Positions 34,897-49,800 of a DNA stretch of 64,000 bases are shown in pieces. The notes under the pieces were generated by a model. It saw only the letters and a list, made by a program, of their open reading frames with translations, was not told the origin of the DNA and made no database searches. This DNA comes from Fasciola hepatica (taxonomy: Eukaryota > Platyhelminthes > Trematoda > Plagiorchiida > Fasciolidae), in NCBI GenBank assembly GCA_948099385.1, contig CANUEZ040000198.1, positions 1,874,501-1,938,500 on the forward strand, read 5' to 3'. The stretch's first letter is position 1. Every line of letters begins with the position of its first letter. The translations under genes were made by a program, and so were the position numbers.

Positions 34897-37800
34897 AAGC
34901 AGAGAAAAAGGAAGGAGGTGAGTTGTGTTATTGATCATGTTGCAGTTTGGTCTTTTTCATTTGTTCCACATGATTCACTTGACGGTGGGTGTGTAACAAT
35001 AAGGATCATGCTGCTGTGTTCTCATCCCAATTTGATTCGTCGGTTTGGCGCAACAACAACAACGAGCACATTGCATTTGACTACTCAACTGTGTGCAGTA
35101 GACGAACACTTTTCCCAATTGGTTTCTTTATGCACACTGATTTGCTAAAGCACATAAACACGATCCGGTTGTATATTGGAATTGAAAATGACAGACGATT
35201 TGTTGACACTGAAAATTAGTCTCTCATATATTCCCATTAGATAGATCGAACGAAAAGTAAACAAAGCAAACTGAATTGTTCCATTTCTCTCACTGGTCGC
35301 ATTCGTGCACAAATCATTTGAAAATTCAACTGTGCCTGTAGACAAGAGAGAACCGATTCGCTCTCATTCTACCATATCTAATCTCACTCTAATCAAATAC
35401 GAATATTATTATTCAAGTATGCTCACTCTCATTTGATCGGATACGTTAATCAATGTACATTGATCGTTTCTCATCTTTCTTGATTGTAGAAGCAGAGAAA
35501 AAGGAAGGAGGTGAGTTGTGTTATTGATCATGTTGCAGTTTGGTCTTTTTCATTTGTTCCACATGATTCACTTGACGGTGGGTGTGTAACAATAAGGATC
35601 ATGCTGCTGTGTTCTCGTCCCAATTTGATTCGTCTGTTTGGCGCAACAACAACAACGAGCACATTGCATTTGACTACTCAACTGTGTGCAGTAGACGAAC
35701 ACTTTTCCCAATTGGTTTCTTTATGCACACTGATTTGCTAAAGCACATAAACACGATCCGGTTGTATATTGGAATTGAAAATGACAGACGATTTGTTGGC
35801 ACTGAAAATTAGTCTCTCATATATTCCCATTAGATAGATCGAACGAAAAGTAAACAAAGCAAACTGAATTGTTCCATTTCTCTCACTGGTCGCATTCGTG
35901 CACAAATCATTTGAAAATTCAACTGTGCCTGTAGACAAGAGAGAACCGATTCGCTCTCATTCTACCATATCTAATCTCACTCTAATCAAATACGAATATT
36001 ATCATTCAAGTATGCTCACTCTCATTTGATCGGATACGTTAATCAATGTACATTGATCGTTTCTCATCTTTCTTGATTGTAGAAGCAGAGAAAAAGGAAG
36101 GAGGTGAGTTGTGTTATTGATCATGTTGCAGTTTGGTCTTTTTCATTTGTTCCACATGATTCACTTGACGGTGGGTGTGTAACAATAAGGATCATGCTGC
36201 TGTGTTCTCATCCCAATTTGATTCGTCTGTTTGGCGCAACAACAACAACGAGCACATTGCATTTGACTACTCAACTGTGTGCAGTAGACGAACACTTTTC
36301 CCAATTGGTTTCTTTATGCACACTGATTTGCTAAAGCACATAAACACGATCCGGTTGTATATTGGAATTGAAAATGACAGACGATTTGTTGGCACTGAAA
36401 ATTAGTCTCTCATATATTCCCATTAGAAAGATCGAACGAAAAGTAAACAAAGCAAACTGAATTGTTCCATTTCTCTCACTGGTCGCATTCGTGCACAAAT
36501 CATTTCAAAATTCAACTGTGCCTGTAGACAAGAGAGAACCGATTCGCTCTCATTCTACCATATCTAATCTCACTCTAATCAAATACGAATATTATTATTC
36601 AAGTATGCTCACTCTCATTTGATCGGATACGTTAATCAATGTACATTGATCGTTTCTCATCTTTCTTGATTGTAGAAGCAGAGAAAAAGGAAGGAGGTGA
36701 GTTGTGTTATTGATCATGTTGCAGTTTGGTCTTTTTCATTTGTTCCACATGATTCACTTGACGGTGGGTGTGTAACAATAAGGATCATGCTGCTGTGTTC
36801 TCATCCCAATTTGATTCGTCTGTTTGGCACAACAACAACAACGAGCACATTGCATTTGACTACTCAACTGTGTGCAGTAGACGAACACTTTTCCCAATTG
36901 GTTTCTTTATGCACACTGATTTGCTAAAGCACATAAACACGATCCGGTTGTATATTGGAATTGAAAATGACAGACAATTTGTTGGCACTGAAAATTAGTC
37001 TCTCATATATTCCCATTAGATAGATCGAACGAAAAGTAAACAAAGCAAACTGAATTGTTCCATTTCTCTCACTGGTCGCATTCGTGCACAAATCATTTGA
37101 AAATTCAACTGTGCCTGTAGACAAGAGAGAACCGATTCGCTCTCATTCTACCATATCTAATCTCACTCTAATCAAATACGAATATTATTATTCAAATATG
37201 CTCACTCTCATTTGATCGGATACGTCAATCAATGTACATTGTTCGTTTCTCATCTTTCTTGATTGTAGAAGCAGAGAAAAAGGAAGGAGGTGAGTTGTGT
37301 TATTGATCATGTTGCAGTTTGGTCTTTTTCATTTGTTCCACATGATTCACTTGACGGTGGGTGTGTAACAATAAGGATCATGCTGCTGTGTTCTCGTCCC
37401 AATTTGATTCGTCTGTTTGGCGCAACAACAACAACGAGCACATTGCATTTGACTACTCAACTGTGTGCAGTAGACGAACACTTTTCCCAATTGGTTTCTT
37501 TATGCACACTGATTTGCTAAAGCACATAAACACGATCCGGTTGTATATTGGAATTGAAAATGACAGACGATTTGTTGGCACTGAAAATTAGTCTCTCATA
37601 TATTCCCATTAGATAGATCGAAAGAAAAGTAAACAAAGCAAACTGAATTGTTCCATTTCTCTAACTGGTCGCATTCGTGCACAAATCATTTGAAAATTCA
37701 ACTGTGCCTGTAGACAAGAGAGAACCGATTCGCTCTCATTCTACCATATCTAATCTCACTCTAATCAAATACGAATATTATTATTCAAGTATACTCACTC

Positions 37801-40800
37801 TCGTTTGATCGGATACGTCAATCAATGTACATTGTTCGTTTCTCATCTTTCTTGATTGTAGAAGCAGAGAAAAAGGAAGGAGGTGAGTTGTGTTATTGAT
37901 CATGTTGCAGTTTGGTCTTTTTCATTTGTTCCACATGATTCACTTGACGGTGGGTGTGTAACAATAAGGATCATGCTGCTGTGTTCTCATCCCAATTTGA
38001 TTCGTCTGTTTGGCGCAACAACAACAACGAGCACATTGCATTTGACTACTCAACTGTGTGCAGTAGACGAACACTTTTCCCAATTGGTTTCTTTATGCAC
38101 ACTGATTTGCTAAAGCACATAAACACGATCCGGTTGTATATTGGAATTGAAAATGACAGACGATTTGTTGGCACTGAAAATTAGTCTCTCATATATTCCC
38201 ATTAGAAAGATCGAACGAAAAGTAAACAAAGCAAACTGAATTGTTCCATTTCTCTAACTGGTCGCATTCGTGCACAAATCATTTCAAAATTCAACTGTGC
38301 CTGTAGACAAGAGAGAACCGATTCGCTCTCATTCTACCATATCTAATCTCACTCTAATCAAATACGAATATTATTATTCAAGTATGCTCACTCTCATTTG
38401 ATCGGATACGTCAATCAATGTACATTGTTCGTTTCTCATCTTTCTTGATTGTAGAAGCAGAGAAAAAGGAAGGAGGTGAGTTGTGTTATTGATCATGTTG
38501 CAGTTTGGTCTTTTTCATTTGTTCCACATGATTCACTTGACGGTGGGTGTGTAACAATAAGGATCATGCTGCTGTGTTCTCATCCCAATTTGATTCGTCT
38601 GTTTGGCGCAACAACAACAACGAGCACATTGCATTTGACTACTCAACTGTGTGCAGTAGACGAACACTTTTCCCAATTGGTTTCTTTATGCACACTGATT
38701 TGCTAAAGCACATAAACACGATCCGGTTGTATATTGGAATTGAAAATGACAGACAATTTGTTGGCACTGAAAATTAGTCTCTCATATATTCCCATTAGAT
38801 AGATCGAACGAAAAGTAAACAAAGCAAACTGAATTGTTCCATTTCTCTCACTGGTCGCATTCGTGCACAAATCATTTGAAAATTCAACTGTGCCTGTAGA
38901 CAAGAGAGAACCGATTCGCTCTCATTCTACCATATCTAATCTCACTCTAATCAAATACGAATATTATTATTCAAGTATGCTCACTCTCATTTGATCGGAT
39001 ACGTTAATCAATGTACATTGATCGGTTCTCATCTTTCTTGATTGTAGAAGCAGAGAAAAAGGAAGGAGGTGAGTTGTGTTATTGATCATGTTGCAGTTTG
39101 GTCTTTTTCATTTGTTCCACATGATTCACTTGACGGTGGGTGTGTAACAATAAGGATCATGCTGCTGTGTTCTCATCCCAATTTGATTCGTCTGTTTGGC
39201 GCAACAACAACAACGAGCACATTGCATTTGACTACTCAACTGTGTGCAGTAGACGAACACTTTTCCCAATTGGTTTCTTTATGCACACTGATTTGCTAAA
39301 GCACATTAACACGATCCGGTTGTATATTGGAATTGAAAATGACAGACGATTTGTTGGCACTGAAAATTAGTCTCTCATATATTCCCATTAGATAGATCGA
39401 ACGAAAAGTAAACAAAGCAAACTGAATTGTTCCATTTCTCTAACTGGTCGCATTCGTGCACAAATCATTTGAAAATTCAACTGTGCCTGTAGACAAGAGA
39501 GAACCGATTCGCTCTCATTCTACCATATCTAATCTCACTCTAATCAAATACGAATATTATTATTCAAGTATGCTCACTCTCGTTTGATCGGATACGTCAA
39601 TCAATGTACATTGATCGTTTCTCATCTTTCTTGATTGTAGAAGCAGAGAAAAAGGAAGGAGGTGAGTTGTGTTATTGATCATGTTGCAGTTTGGTCTTTT
39701 TCATTTGTTCCACATGATTCACTTGACGGTGAGTGTGTAACAATAAGGATCATGCTGCTGTGTTCTCGTCCCAATTTGATTCGTCTGTTTGGCGCAACAA
39801 CAACAACGAGCACATTGCATTTGACTACTCAACTGTGTGCAGTAGACGAACACTTTTCCCAATTGGTTTCTTTATGCACACTGATTTGCTAAAGCACATA
39901 AACACGATCCGGTTGTATATTGGAATTGAAAATGACAGACGATTTGTTGGCACTGAAAATTAGTCTCTCATATATTCCCATTAGAAAGATCGAACGAAAA
40001 GTAAACAAAGCAAACTGAATTGTTCCATTTCTCTCACTGGTCGCATTCGTGCACAAATCATTTCAAAATTCAACTGTGCCTGTAGACAAGAGAGAACCGA
40101 TTCGCTCTCATTCTACCATATCTAATCTCACTCTAATCAAATACGAATATTATTATTCAAGTATGCTCACTCTCATTTGATCGGATACGTCAATCAATGT
40201 ACATTGTTCGTTTCTCATCTTTCTTGATTGTAGAAGCAGAGAAAAAGGAAGGAGGTGAGTTGTGTTATTGATCATGTTGCAGTTTGGTCTTTTTCATTTG
40301 TTCCACATGATTCACTTGACGGTGGGTGTGTAACAATAAGGATCATGCTGCTGTGTTCTCATCCCAATTTGATTCGTCTGTTTGGCGCAACAACAACAAC
40401 GAGCACATTGCATTTGACTACTCAACTGTGTGCAGTAGACGAACACTTTTCCCAATTGGTTTCTTTATGCACACTGATTTGCTAAAGCACATAAACACGA
40501 TCCGGTTGTATATTGGAATTGAAAATGACAGACGATTTGTTGGCACTGAAAATTAGTCTCTCATATATTCCCATTAGATAGATCGAACGAAAAGTAAACA
40601 AAGCAAACTGAATTGTTCCATTTCTCTAACTGGTCGCATTCGTGCACAAATCATTTGAAAATTCAACTGTGCCTGTAGACAAGAGAGAACCGATTCGCTC
40701 TCATTCTACCATATCTAATCTCACTCTAATCAAATACGAATATTATTATTCAAGTATGCTCACTCTCATTTGATCGGATACGTCAATCAATGTACATTGA

Positions 40801-43800
40801 TCGTTTCTCATCTTTCTTGATTGTAGAAGCAGAGGAAAAGGAAGGAGGTGAGTTGTGTTATTGATCATGTTGCAGTTTGGTCTTTTTCATTTGTTCCACA
40901 TGATTCACTTGACGGTGGGTGTGTAACAATAAGGATCATGCTGCTGTGTTCTCATCCCAATTTGATTCGTCTGTTTGGCGCAACAACAACAACGAGCACA
41001 TTGCATTTGACTACTCAACTGTGTGCAGTAGACGAACACTTTTCCCAATTGGTTTCTTTATGCACACTGATTTGCTAAAGCACATAAACACGATCCGGTT
41101 GTATATTGGAATTGAAAATGACAGACGATTTGTTGGCACTGAAAATTAGTCTCTCATATATTCCAATTAGATAGATCGAACGAAAAGTAAACAAAGCAAA
41201 CTGAATTGTTCCATTTCTCTCACTGGTCGCATTCGTGCACAAATCATTTGAAAATGCAACTGTGCCTGTAGATAAGAGAGAACCGATTCGCTCTCATTCT
41301 ACCATATCTAATCTCACTCTAATCAAATACGAATATTATTATTCAAGTATGCTCACTCTCATTTGATCGGATACGTCAATCAATGTACATTGTTCGTTTC
41401 TCATCTTTCTTGATTGTAGAAGCAGAGAAAAAGGAAGGAGGTGAGTTGTGTTATTGATCATGTTGCAGTTTGGTCTTTTTCATTTGTTCCACATGATTCA
41501 CTTGACGGTGGGTGTGTAACAATAAGGATCATGCTGCTGTGTTCTCATCCCAATTTGATTCGTCTGTTTGGCGCAACAACAACAACGAGCACATTGCATT
41601 TGACTACTCAACTGTGTGCAGTAGACGAACACTTTTCCCAATTGGTTTCTTTATGCACACTGATTTGCTAAAGCACATAAACACGATCCGGTTGTATATT
41701 GGAATTGAAAATGACAGACGATTTGTTGGCACTGAAAATTAGTCTCTCATATATTCCCATTAGATAGATCGAACGAAAAGTAAACAAAGCAAACTGAATT
41801 GTTCCATTTCTCTAACTGGTCGCATTCGTGCACAAATCATTTGAAAATTCAACTGTGCCTGTAGACAAGAGAGAACCGATTCGCTCTCATTCTACCATAT
41901 CTAATCTCACTCTAATCAAATACGAATATTATTATTCAAGTATGCTCACTCTCATTTGATCGGATACGTCAATCAATGTACATTGTTCGTTTCTCATCTT
42001 TCTTGATTGTAGAAGCAGAGAAAAAGGAAGGAGGTGAGTTGTGTTATTGATCATGTTGCAGTTTGGTCTTTTTCATTTGTTCCACATGATTCACTTGACG
42101 GTGGGTGTGTAACAATAAGGATCATGCTGCTGTGTTCTCATCCCAATTTGATTCGTCTGTTTGGCGCAACAACAACAACGAGCACATTGCATTTGACTAC
42201 TCAACTGTGTGCAGTAGACGAACACTTTTCCCAATTGGTTTCTTTATGCACACTGATTTGCTAAAGCACATAAACACGATCCGGTTGTATATTGGAATTG
42301 AAAATGACAGACAATTTGTTGGCACTGAAAATTAGTCTCTCATATATTCCAATTAGATAGATCGAAAGAAAAGTAAACAAAGCAAACTGAATTGTTCCAT
42401 TTCTCTCACTGGTCGCATTCGTGCACAAATCATTTGAAAATTCAACTGTGCCTGTAGACAAGAGAGAACCGATTCGCTCTCATTCTACCATATCTAATCT
42501 CACTCTAATCAAATACGAATATTATTATTCAAGTATGCTCACTCTCATTTGATCGGATACGTCAATCAATGTACATTGTTCGTTTCTCATCTTTCTTGAT
42601 TGTAGAAGCAGAGAAAAAGGAAGGAGGTGAGTTGTGTTATTGATCATGTTGCAGTTTGGTCTTTTTCATTTGTTCCACATGATTCACTTGACGGTGGGTG
42701 TGTAACAATAAGGATCATGCTGCTGTGTTCTCATCCCAATTTGATTCGTCTGTTTGGCGCAACAACAACAACGAGCACATTGCATTTGACTACTCAACTG
42801 TGTGCAGTAGACGAACACTTTTCCCAATTGGTTTCTTTATGCACACTGATTTGCTAAAGCACATAAACACGATCCGGTTGTATATTGGAATTGAAAATGA
42901 CAGACGATTTGTTGGCACTGAAAATTAGTCTCTCATATATTCCCATTAGATAGATCGAACGAAAAGTAAACAAAGCAAACTGAATTGTTCCATTTCTCTA
43001 ACTGGTCGCATTCGTGCACAAATCATTTGAAAATTCAACTGTGCCTGTAGACAAGAGAGAACCGATTCGCTCTCATTCTACCATATCTAATCTCACTCTA
43101 ATCAAATACGAATATTATTATTCAAGTATGCTCACTCTCATTTGATCGGATACGTCAATCAATGTACATTGTTCGTTTCTCATCTTTCTTGATTGTAGAA
43201 GCAGAGAAAAAGGAAGGAGGTGAGTTGTGTTATTGATCATGTTGCAGTTTGGTCTTTTTCATTTGTTCCACATGATTCACTTGACGGTGGGTGTGTAACA
43301 ATAAGGATCATGCTGCTGTGTTCTCGTCCCAATTAGATTCGTCTGTTTGGCGCAACAACAACAACGAGCACATTGCATTTGACTACTCAACTGTGTGCAG
43401 TAGACGAACGCTTTTCCCAATTGGTTTCTTTATGCACACTGATTTGCTAAAGCACATAAACACGATCCGGTTGTATATTGGAATTGAAAATGACAGACGA
43501 TTTGTTGGCACTGAAAATTAGTCTCTCATATATTCCCATTAGATAGATCGAACGAAAAGTAAACAAAGCAAACTGAATTGTTCCATTTCTCTCACTGGTC
43601 GCATTCGTGCACAAATCATTTGAAAATTCAACTGTGCCTGTAGACAAGAGAGAACCGATTCGCTCTCATTCTACCATATCTAATCTCACTCTAATCAAAT
43701 ACGAATATTATTATTCAAGTATGCTCACTCTCATTTGATCGGATACGTCAATCAATGTACATTGTTCGTTTCTCATCTTTCTTGATTGTAGAAGCAGAGA

Positions 43801-46800
43801 AAAAGGAAGGAGGTGAGTTGTGTTATTGATCATGTTGCAGTTTGGTCTTTTTCATTTGTTCCACATGATTCACTTGACGGTGGGTGTGTAACAATAAGGA
43901 TCATGCTGCTGTGTTCTCGTCCCAATTAGATTCGTCTGTTTGGCGCAACAACAACAACGAGCACATTGCATTTGACTACTCAACTGTGTGCAGTAGACGA
44001 ACGCTTTTCCCAATTGGTTTCTTTATGCACACTGATTTGCTAAAGCACATAAACACGATCCGGTTGTATATTGGAATTGAAAATGACAGACGATTTGTTG
44101 GCACTGAAAATTAGTCTCTCATATATTCCCATTAGATAGATCGAACGAAAAGTAAACAAAGCAAACTGAATTGTTCCATTTCTCTCACTGGTCGCATTCG
44201 TGCACAAATCATTTGAAAATTCAACTGTGCCTGTAGACAAGAGAGAACCGATTCGCTCTCATTCTACCATATCTAATCTCACTCTAATCAAATACGAATA
44301 TTATTATTCAAGTATGCTCACTCTCATTTGATCGGATACGTCAATCAATGTACATTGTTCGTTTCTCATCTTTCTTGATTGTAGAAGCAGAGAAAAAGGA
44401 AGGAGGTGAGTTGTGTTATTGATCATGTTGCAGTTTGGTCTTTTTCATTTGTTCCACATGATTCACTTGACGGTGGGTGTGTAACAATAAGGATCATGCT
44501 GCTGTGTTCTCATCCCAATTTGATTCGTCTGTTTGGCGCAACAACAACAACGAGCACATTGCATTTGACTACTCAACTGTGTGCAGTAGACGAACACTTT
44601 TCCCAATTGGTTTCTTTATGCACACTGATTTGCTAAAGCACATAAACACGATCCGGTTGTATATTGGAATTGAAAATGACAGACGATTTGTTGGCACTGA
44701 AAATTGGTCTCTCATATATTCCCATTAGATAGATCGAACGAAAAGTAAACAAAGCAAACTGAATTGTTCCATTTCTCTAACTGGTCGCATTCGTGCACAA
44801 ATCATTTGAAAATTCAACTGTGCCTGTAGACAAGAGAGAACCGATTCGCTCTCATTCTACCATATCTAATCTCACTCTAATCAAATACGAATATTATTAT
44901 TCAAGTATGCTCACTCTCATTTGATCGGATACGTTAATCAATGTACATTGTTCGTTTCTCATCTTTCTTGATTGTAGAAGCAGAGAAAAAGGAAGGAGGT
45001 GAGTTGTGTTATTGATCATGTTGCAGTTTGGTCTTTTTCATTTGTTCCACATGATTCACTTGACGGTGGGTGTGTAACAATAAGGATCATGCTGCTGTGT
45101 TCTCATCCCAATTTGATTCGTCTGTTTGGCGCAACAACAACAACGAGCACATTGCATTTGACTACTCAACTGTGTGCAGTAGACGAACACTTTTCCCAAT
45201 TGGTTTCTTTATGCACACTGATTTGCTAAAGCACATAAACACGATCCGGTTGTATATTGGAATTAAAAATGACAGACAATTTGTTGGCACTGAAAATTAG
45301 TCTCTCATATATTCCCATTAGATAGATCGAACGAAAAGTAAACAAAGCAAACTGAATTGTTCCATTTCTCTAACTGGTCGCATTCGTGCACAAATCATTT
45401 GAAAATTCAACTGTGCCTGTAGACAAGAGCGAACCGATTCGCTCTCATTCTACCATATCTAATCTCACTCTAATCAAATACGAATATTATTATTCAAGTA
45501 TGCTCACTCTCATTTGATCGGATACGTCAATCAATGTACATTGTTCGTTTCTCATCTTTCTTGATTGTAGAAGCAGAGAAAAAGGAAGGAGGTGAGTTGT
45601 GTTATTGATCATGTTGCAGTTTGGTCTTTTTCATTTGTTCCACATGATTCACTTGACGGTGGGTGTGTAACAATAAGGATCATGCTGCTGTGTTCTCATC
45701 CCAATTTGATTCGTCTGTTTGGCGCAACAACAACAACGAGCACATTGCATTTGACTACTCAACTGTGTGCAGTAGACGAACACTTTTCCCAATTGGTTTC
45801 TTTATGCACACTGATTTGCTAAAGCACATAAACACGATCCGGTTGTATATTGGAATTGAAAATGACAGACGATTTGTTGGCACTGAAAATTAGTCTCTCA
45901 TATATTCCAATTAGATAGATCGAACGAAAAGTAAACAAAGCAAACTGAATTGTTCCATTTCTCTCACTGGTCGCATTCGTGCACAAATCATTTGAAAATG
46001 CAACTGTGCCTGTAGACAAGAGAGAACCGATTCGCTCTCATTCTACCATATCTAATCTCACTCTAATCAAATACGAATATTATTATTCAAGTATGCTCAC
46101 TCTCATTTGATCGGATACGTCAATCAATGTACATTGTTCGTTTCTCATCTTTCTTGATTGTAGAAGCAGAGAAAAAGGAAGGAGGTGAGTTGTGTTATTG
46201 ATCATGTTGCAGTTTGGTCTTTTTCATTTGTTCCACATGATTCACTTGACGGTGGGTGTGTAACAATAAGGATCATGCTGCTGTGTTCTCATCCCAATTT
46301 GATTCGTCTGTTTGGCGCAACAACAACAACGAGCACATTGCATTTGACTACTCAACTGTGTGCAGTAGACGAACACTTTTCCCAATTGGTTTCTTTATGC
46401 ACACTGATTTGCTAAAGCACATAAACACGATCCGGTTGTATATTGGAATTGAAAATGACAGACGATTTGTTGGCACTGAAAATTAGTCTCTCATATATTC
46501 CCATTAGATAGATCGAACGAAAAGTAAACAAAGCAAACTGAATTGTTCCATTTCTCTAACTGGTCGCATTCGTGCACAAATCATTTGAAAATTCAACTGT
46601 GCCTGTAGACAAGAGAGAACCGATTCGCTCTCATTCTACCATATCTAATCTCACTCTAATCAAATACGAATATTATTATTCAAGTATGCTCACTCTCATT
46701 TGATCGGATACGTCAATCAATGTACATTGTTCGTTTCTCATCTTTCTTGATTGTAGAAGCAGAGAAAAAGGAAGGAGGTGAGTTGTGTTATTGATCATGT

Positions 46801-49800
46801 TGCAGTTTGGTCTTTTTCATTTGTTCCACATGATTCACTTGACGGTGGGTGTGTAACAATAAGGATCATGCTGCTGTGTTCTCATCCCAATTTGATTCGT
46901 CTGTTTGGCGCAACAACAACAACGAGCACATTGCATTTGACTACTCAACTGTGTGCAGTAGACGAACACTTTTCCCAATTGGTTTCTTTATGCACACTGA
47001 TTTGCTAAAGCACATTAACACGATCCGGTTGTATATTGGAATTGAAAATGACAGACGATTTGTTGGCACTGAAAATTTGTCTCTCATATATTCCCATTAG
47101 ATAGATCGAACGAAAAGTAAACAAAGCAAACTGAATTGTTCCATTTCTCTAACTGGTCGCATTCGTGCACAAATCATTTCAAAATTCAACTGTGCCTGTA
47201 GACAAGAGAGAACCGATTCGCTCTCATTCTACCATATCTAATCTCACTCTAATCAAATACGAATATTATTATTCAAGTATGCTCACTCTCATTTGATCGG
47301 ATACGTCAATCAATGTACATTGTTCGTTTCTCATCTTTCTTGATTGTAGAAGCAGAGAAAAAGGAAGGAGGTGAGTTGTGTTATTGATCATGTTGCAGTT
47401 TGGTCTTTTTCATTTGTTCCACATGATTCACTTGACGGTGGGTGTGTAACAATAAGGATCATGCTGCTGTGTTCTCATCCCAATTTGATTCGTCTGTTTG
47501 GCGCAACAACAACAACGAGCACATTGCATTTGACTACTCAACTGTGTGCAGTAGACGAACACTTTTCCCAATTGGTTTCTTTATGCACACTGATTTGCTA
47601 AAGCACATAAACACGATCCGGTTGTATATTGGAATTAAAAATGACAGACAATTTGTTGGCACTGAAAATTAGTCTCTCATATATTCCCATTAGATAGATC
47701 GAACGAAAAGTAAACAAAGCAAACTGAATTGTTCCATTTCTCTAACTGGTCGCATTCGTGCACAAATCATTTCAAAATTCAACTGTGCCTGTAGACAAGA
47801 GAGAACCGATTCGCTCTCATTCTACCATATCTAATCTCACTCTAATCAAATACGAATATTATTATTCAAGTATGCTCACTCTCATTTGATCGGATACGTT
47901 AATCAATGTACATTGATCGTTTCTCATCTTTCTTGATTGTAGAAGCAGAGAAAAAGGAAGGAGGTGAGTTGTGTTATTGATCATGTTGCAGTTTGGTCTT
48001 TTTCATTTGTTCCACATGATTCACTTGACGGTGGGTGTGTAACAATAAGGATCATGCTGCTGTGTTCTCATCCCAATTTGATTCGTCTGTTTGGCGCAAC
48101 AACAACAACGAGCACATTGCATTTGACTACTCAACTGTGTGCAGTAGACGAACACTTTTCCCAATTGGTTTCTTTATGCACACTGATTTGCTAAAGCACA
48201 TAAACACGATCCGGTTGTATATTGGAATTGAAAATGACAAACGATTTGTTGGCACTGAAAATTAGTCTCTCATATATTCCCATTAGATAGATCGAACGAA
48301 AAGTAAACAAAGCAAACTGAATTGTTCCATTTCTCTAACTGGTCGCATTCGTGCACAAATCATTTGAAAATTCAACTGTGCCTGTAGACAAGAGAGAACC
48401 GATTCGCTCTCATTCTACCATATCTAATCTCACTCTAATCAAATACGAATATTATTATTCAAGTATGCTCACTCTCATTTGATCGGATACGTCAATCAAT
48501 GTACATTGATCGTTTCTCATCTTTCTTGATTGTAGAAGCAGAGAAAAAGGAAGGAGGTGAGTTGTGTTATTGATCATGTTGCAGTTTGGTCTTTTTCATT
48601 TGTTCCACATGATTCACTTGACGGTGGGTGTGTAACAATAAGGATCATGCTGCTGTGTTCTCGTCCCAATTTGATTCGTCTGTTTGGCGCAACAACAACA
48701 ACGAGCACATTGCATTTGACTACTCAACTGTGTGCAGTAGACGAACACTTTTCCCAATTGGTTTCTTTATGCACACTGATTTGCTAAAGCACATAAACAC
48801 GATCCGGTTGTATATTGGAATTGAAAATGACAGACGATTTGTTGGCACTGACAATTGGTCTCTCATATATTCCCATTAGATAGATCGAACGAAAAGTAAA
48901 CAAAGCAAACTGAATTGTTCCATTTCTCTAACTGGTCGCATTCGTGCACAAATCATTTGAAAATTCAACTGTGCCCGTAGACAAGAGAGAACCGATTCGC
49001 TCTCATTCTACCATATCTAATCTCACTCTAATCAAATACGAATATTATTATTCAAGTATGCTCACTCTCATTTGATCGGATACGTCAATCAATGTACATT
49101 GTTCGTTTCTCATCTTTCTTGATTGTAGAAGCAGAGAAAAAGGAAGGAGGTGAGTTGTGTTATTGATCATGTTGCAGTTTGGTCTTTTTCATTTGTTCCA
49201 CATGATTCACTTGACGGTGGGTGTGTAACAATAAGGATCATGCTGCTGTGTTCTCATCCCAATTTGATTCGTCTGTTTGGCGCAACAACAACAACGAGCA
49301 CATTGCATTTGACTACTCAACTGTGTGCAGTAGACGAACACTTTTCCCAATTGGTTTCTTTATGCACACTGATTTGCTACAGCACATAAACACGATCCGG
49401 TTGTATATTGGAATTGAAAATGACAGACGATTTGTTGGCACTGAAAATTAGTCTCTCATATATTCCCATTAGATAGATCGAACGAAAAGTAAACAAAGCA
49501 AACTGAATTGTTCCATTTCTCTCACTGGTCGCATTCGTGCACAAATCATTTGAAAATTCAACTGTGCCTGTAGACAAGAGAGAACCGATTCGCTCTCATT
49601 CTACCATATCTAATCTCAATCTAATCAAATACGAATATTATTATTCAAGTATGCTCACTCTCATTTGATCGGATACGTCAATCAATGTACATTGTTCGTT
49701 TCTCATCTTTCTTGATTGTAGAAGCAGAGAAAAAGGAAGGAGGTGAGTTGTGTTATTGATCATGTTGCAGTTTGGTCTTTTTCATTTGTTCCACATGATT

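Noticed and set aside
34910..34940. AAGGAGGTGA followed by a GTG start in every unit, resembling a perfect bacterial ribosome binding site
   Set aside because: The window is eukaryotic, and the motif is the exon end plus donor (GGAG|GTGAGT). The resulting 76-codon frames have no domain and are simply repeated with the unit.
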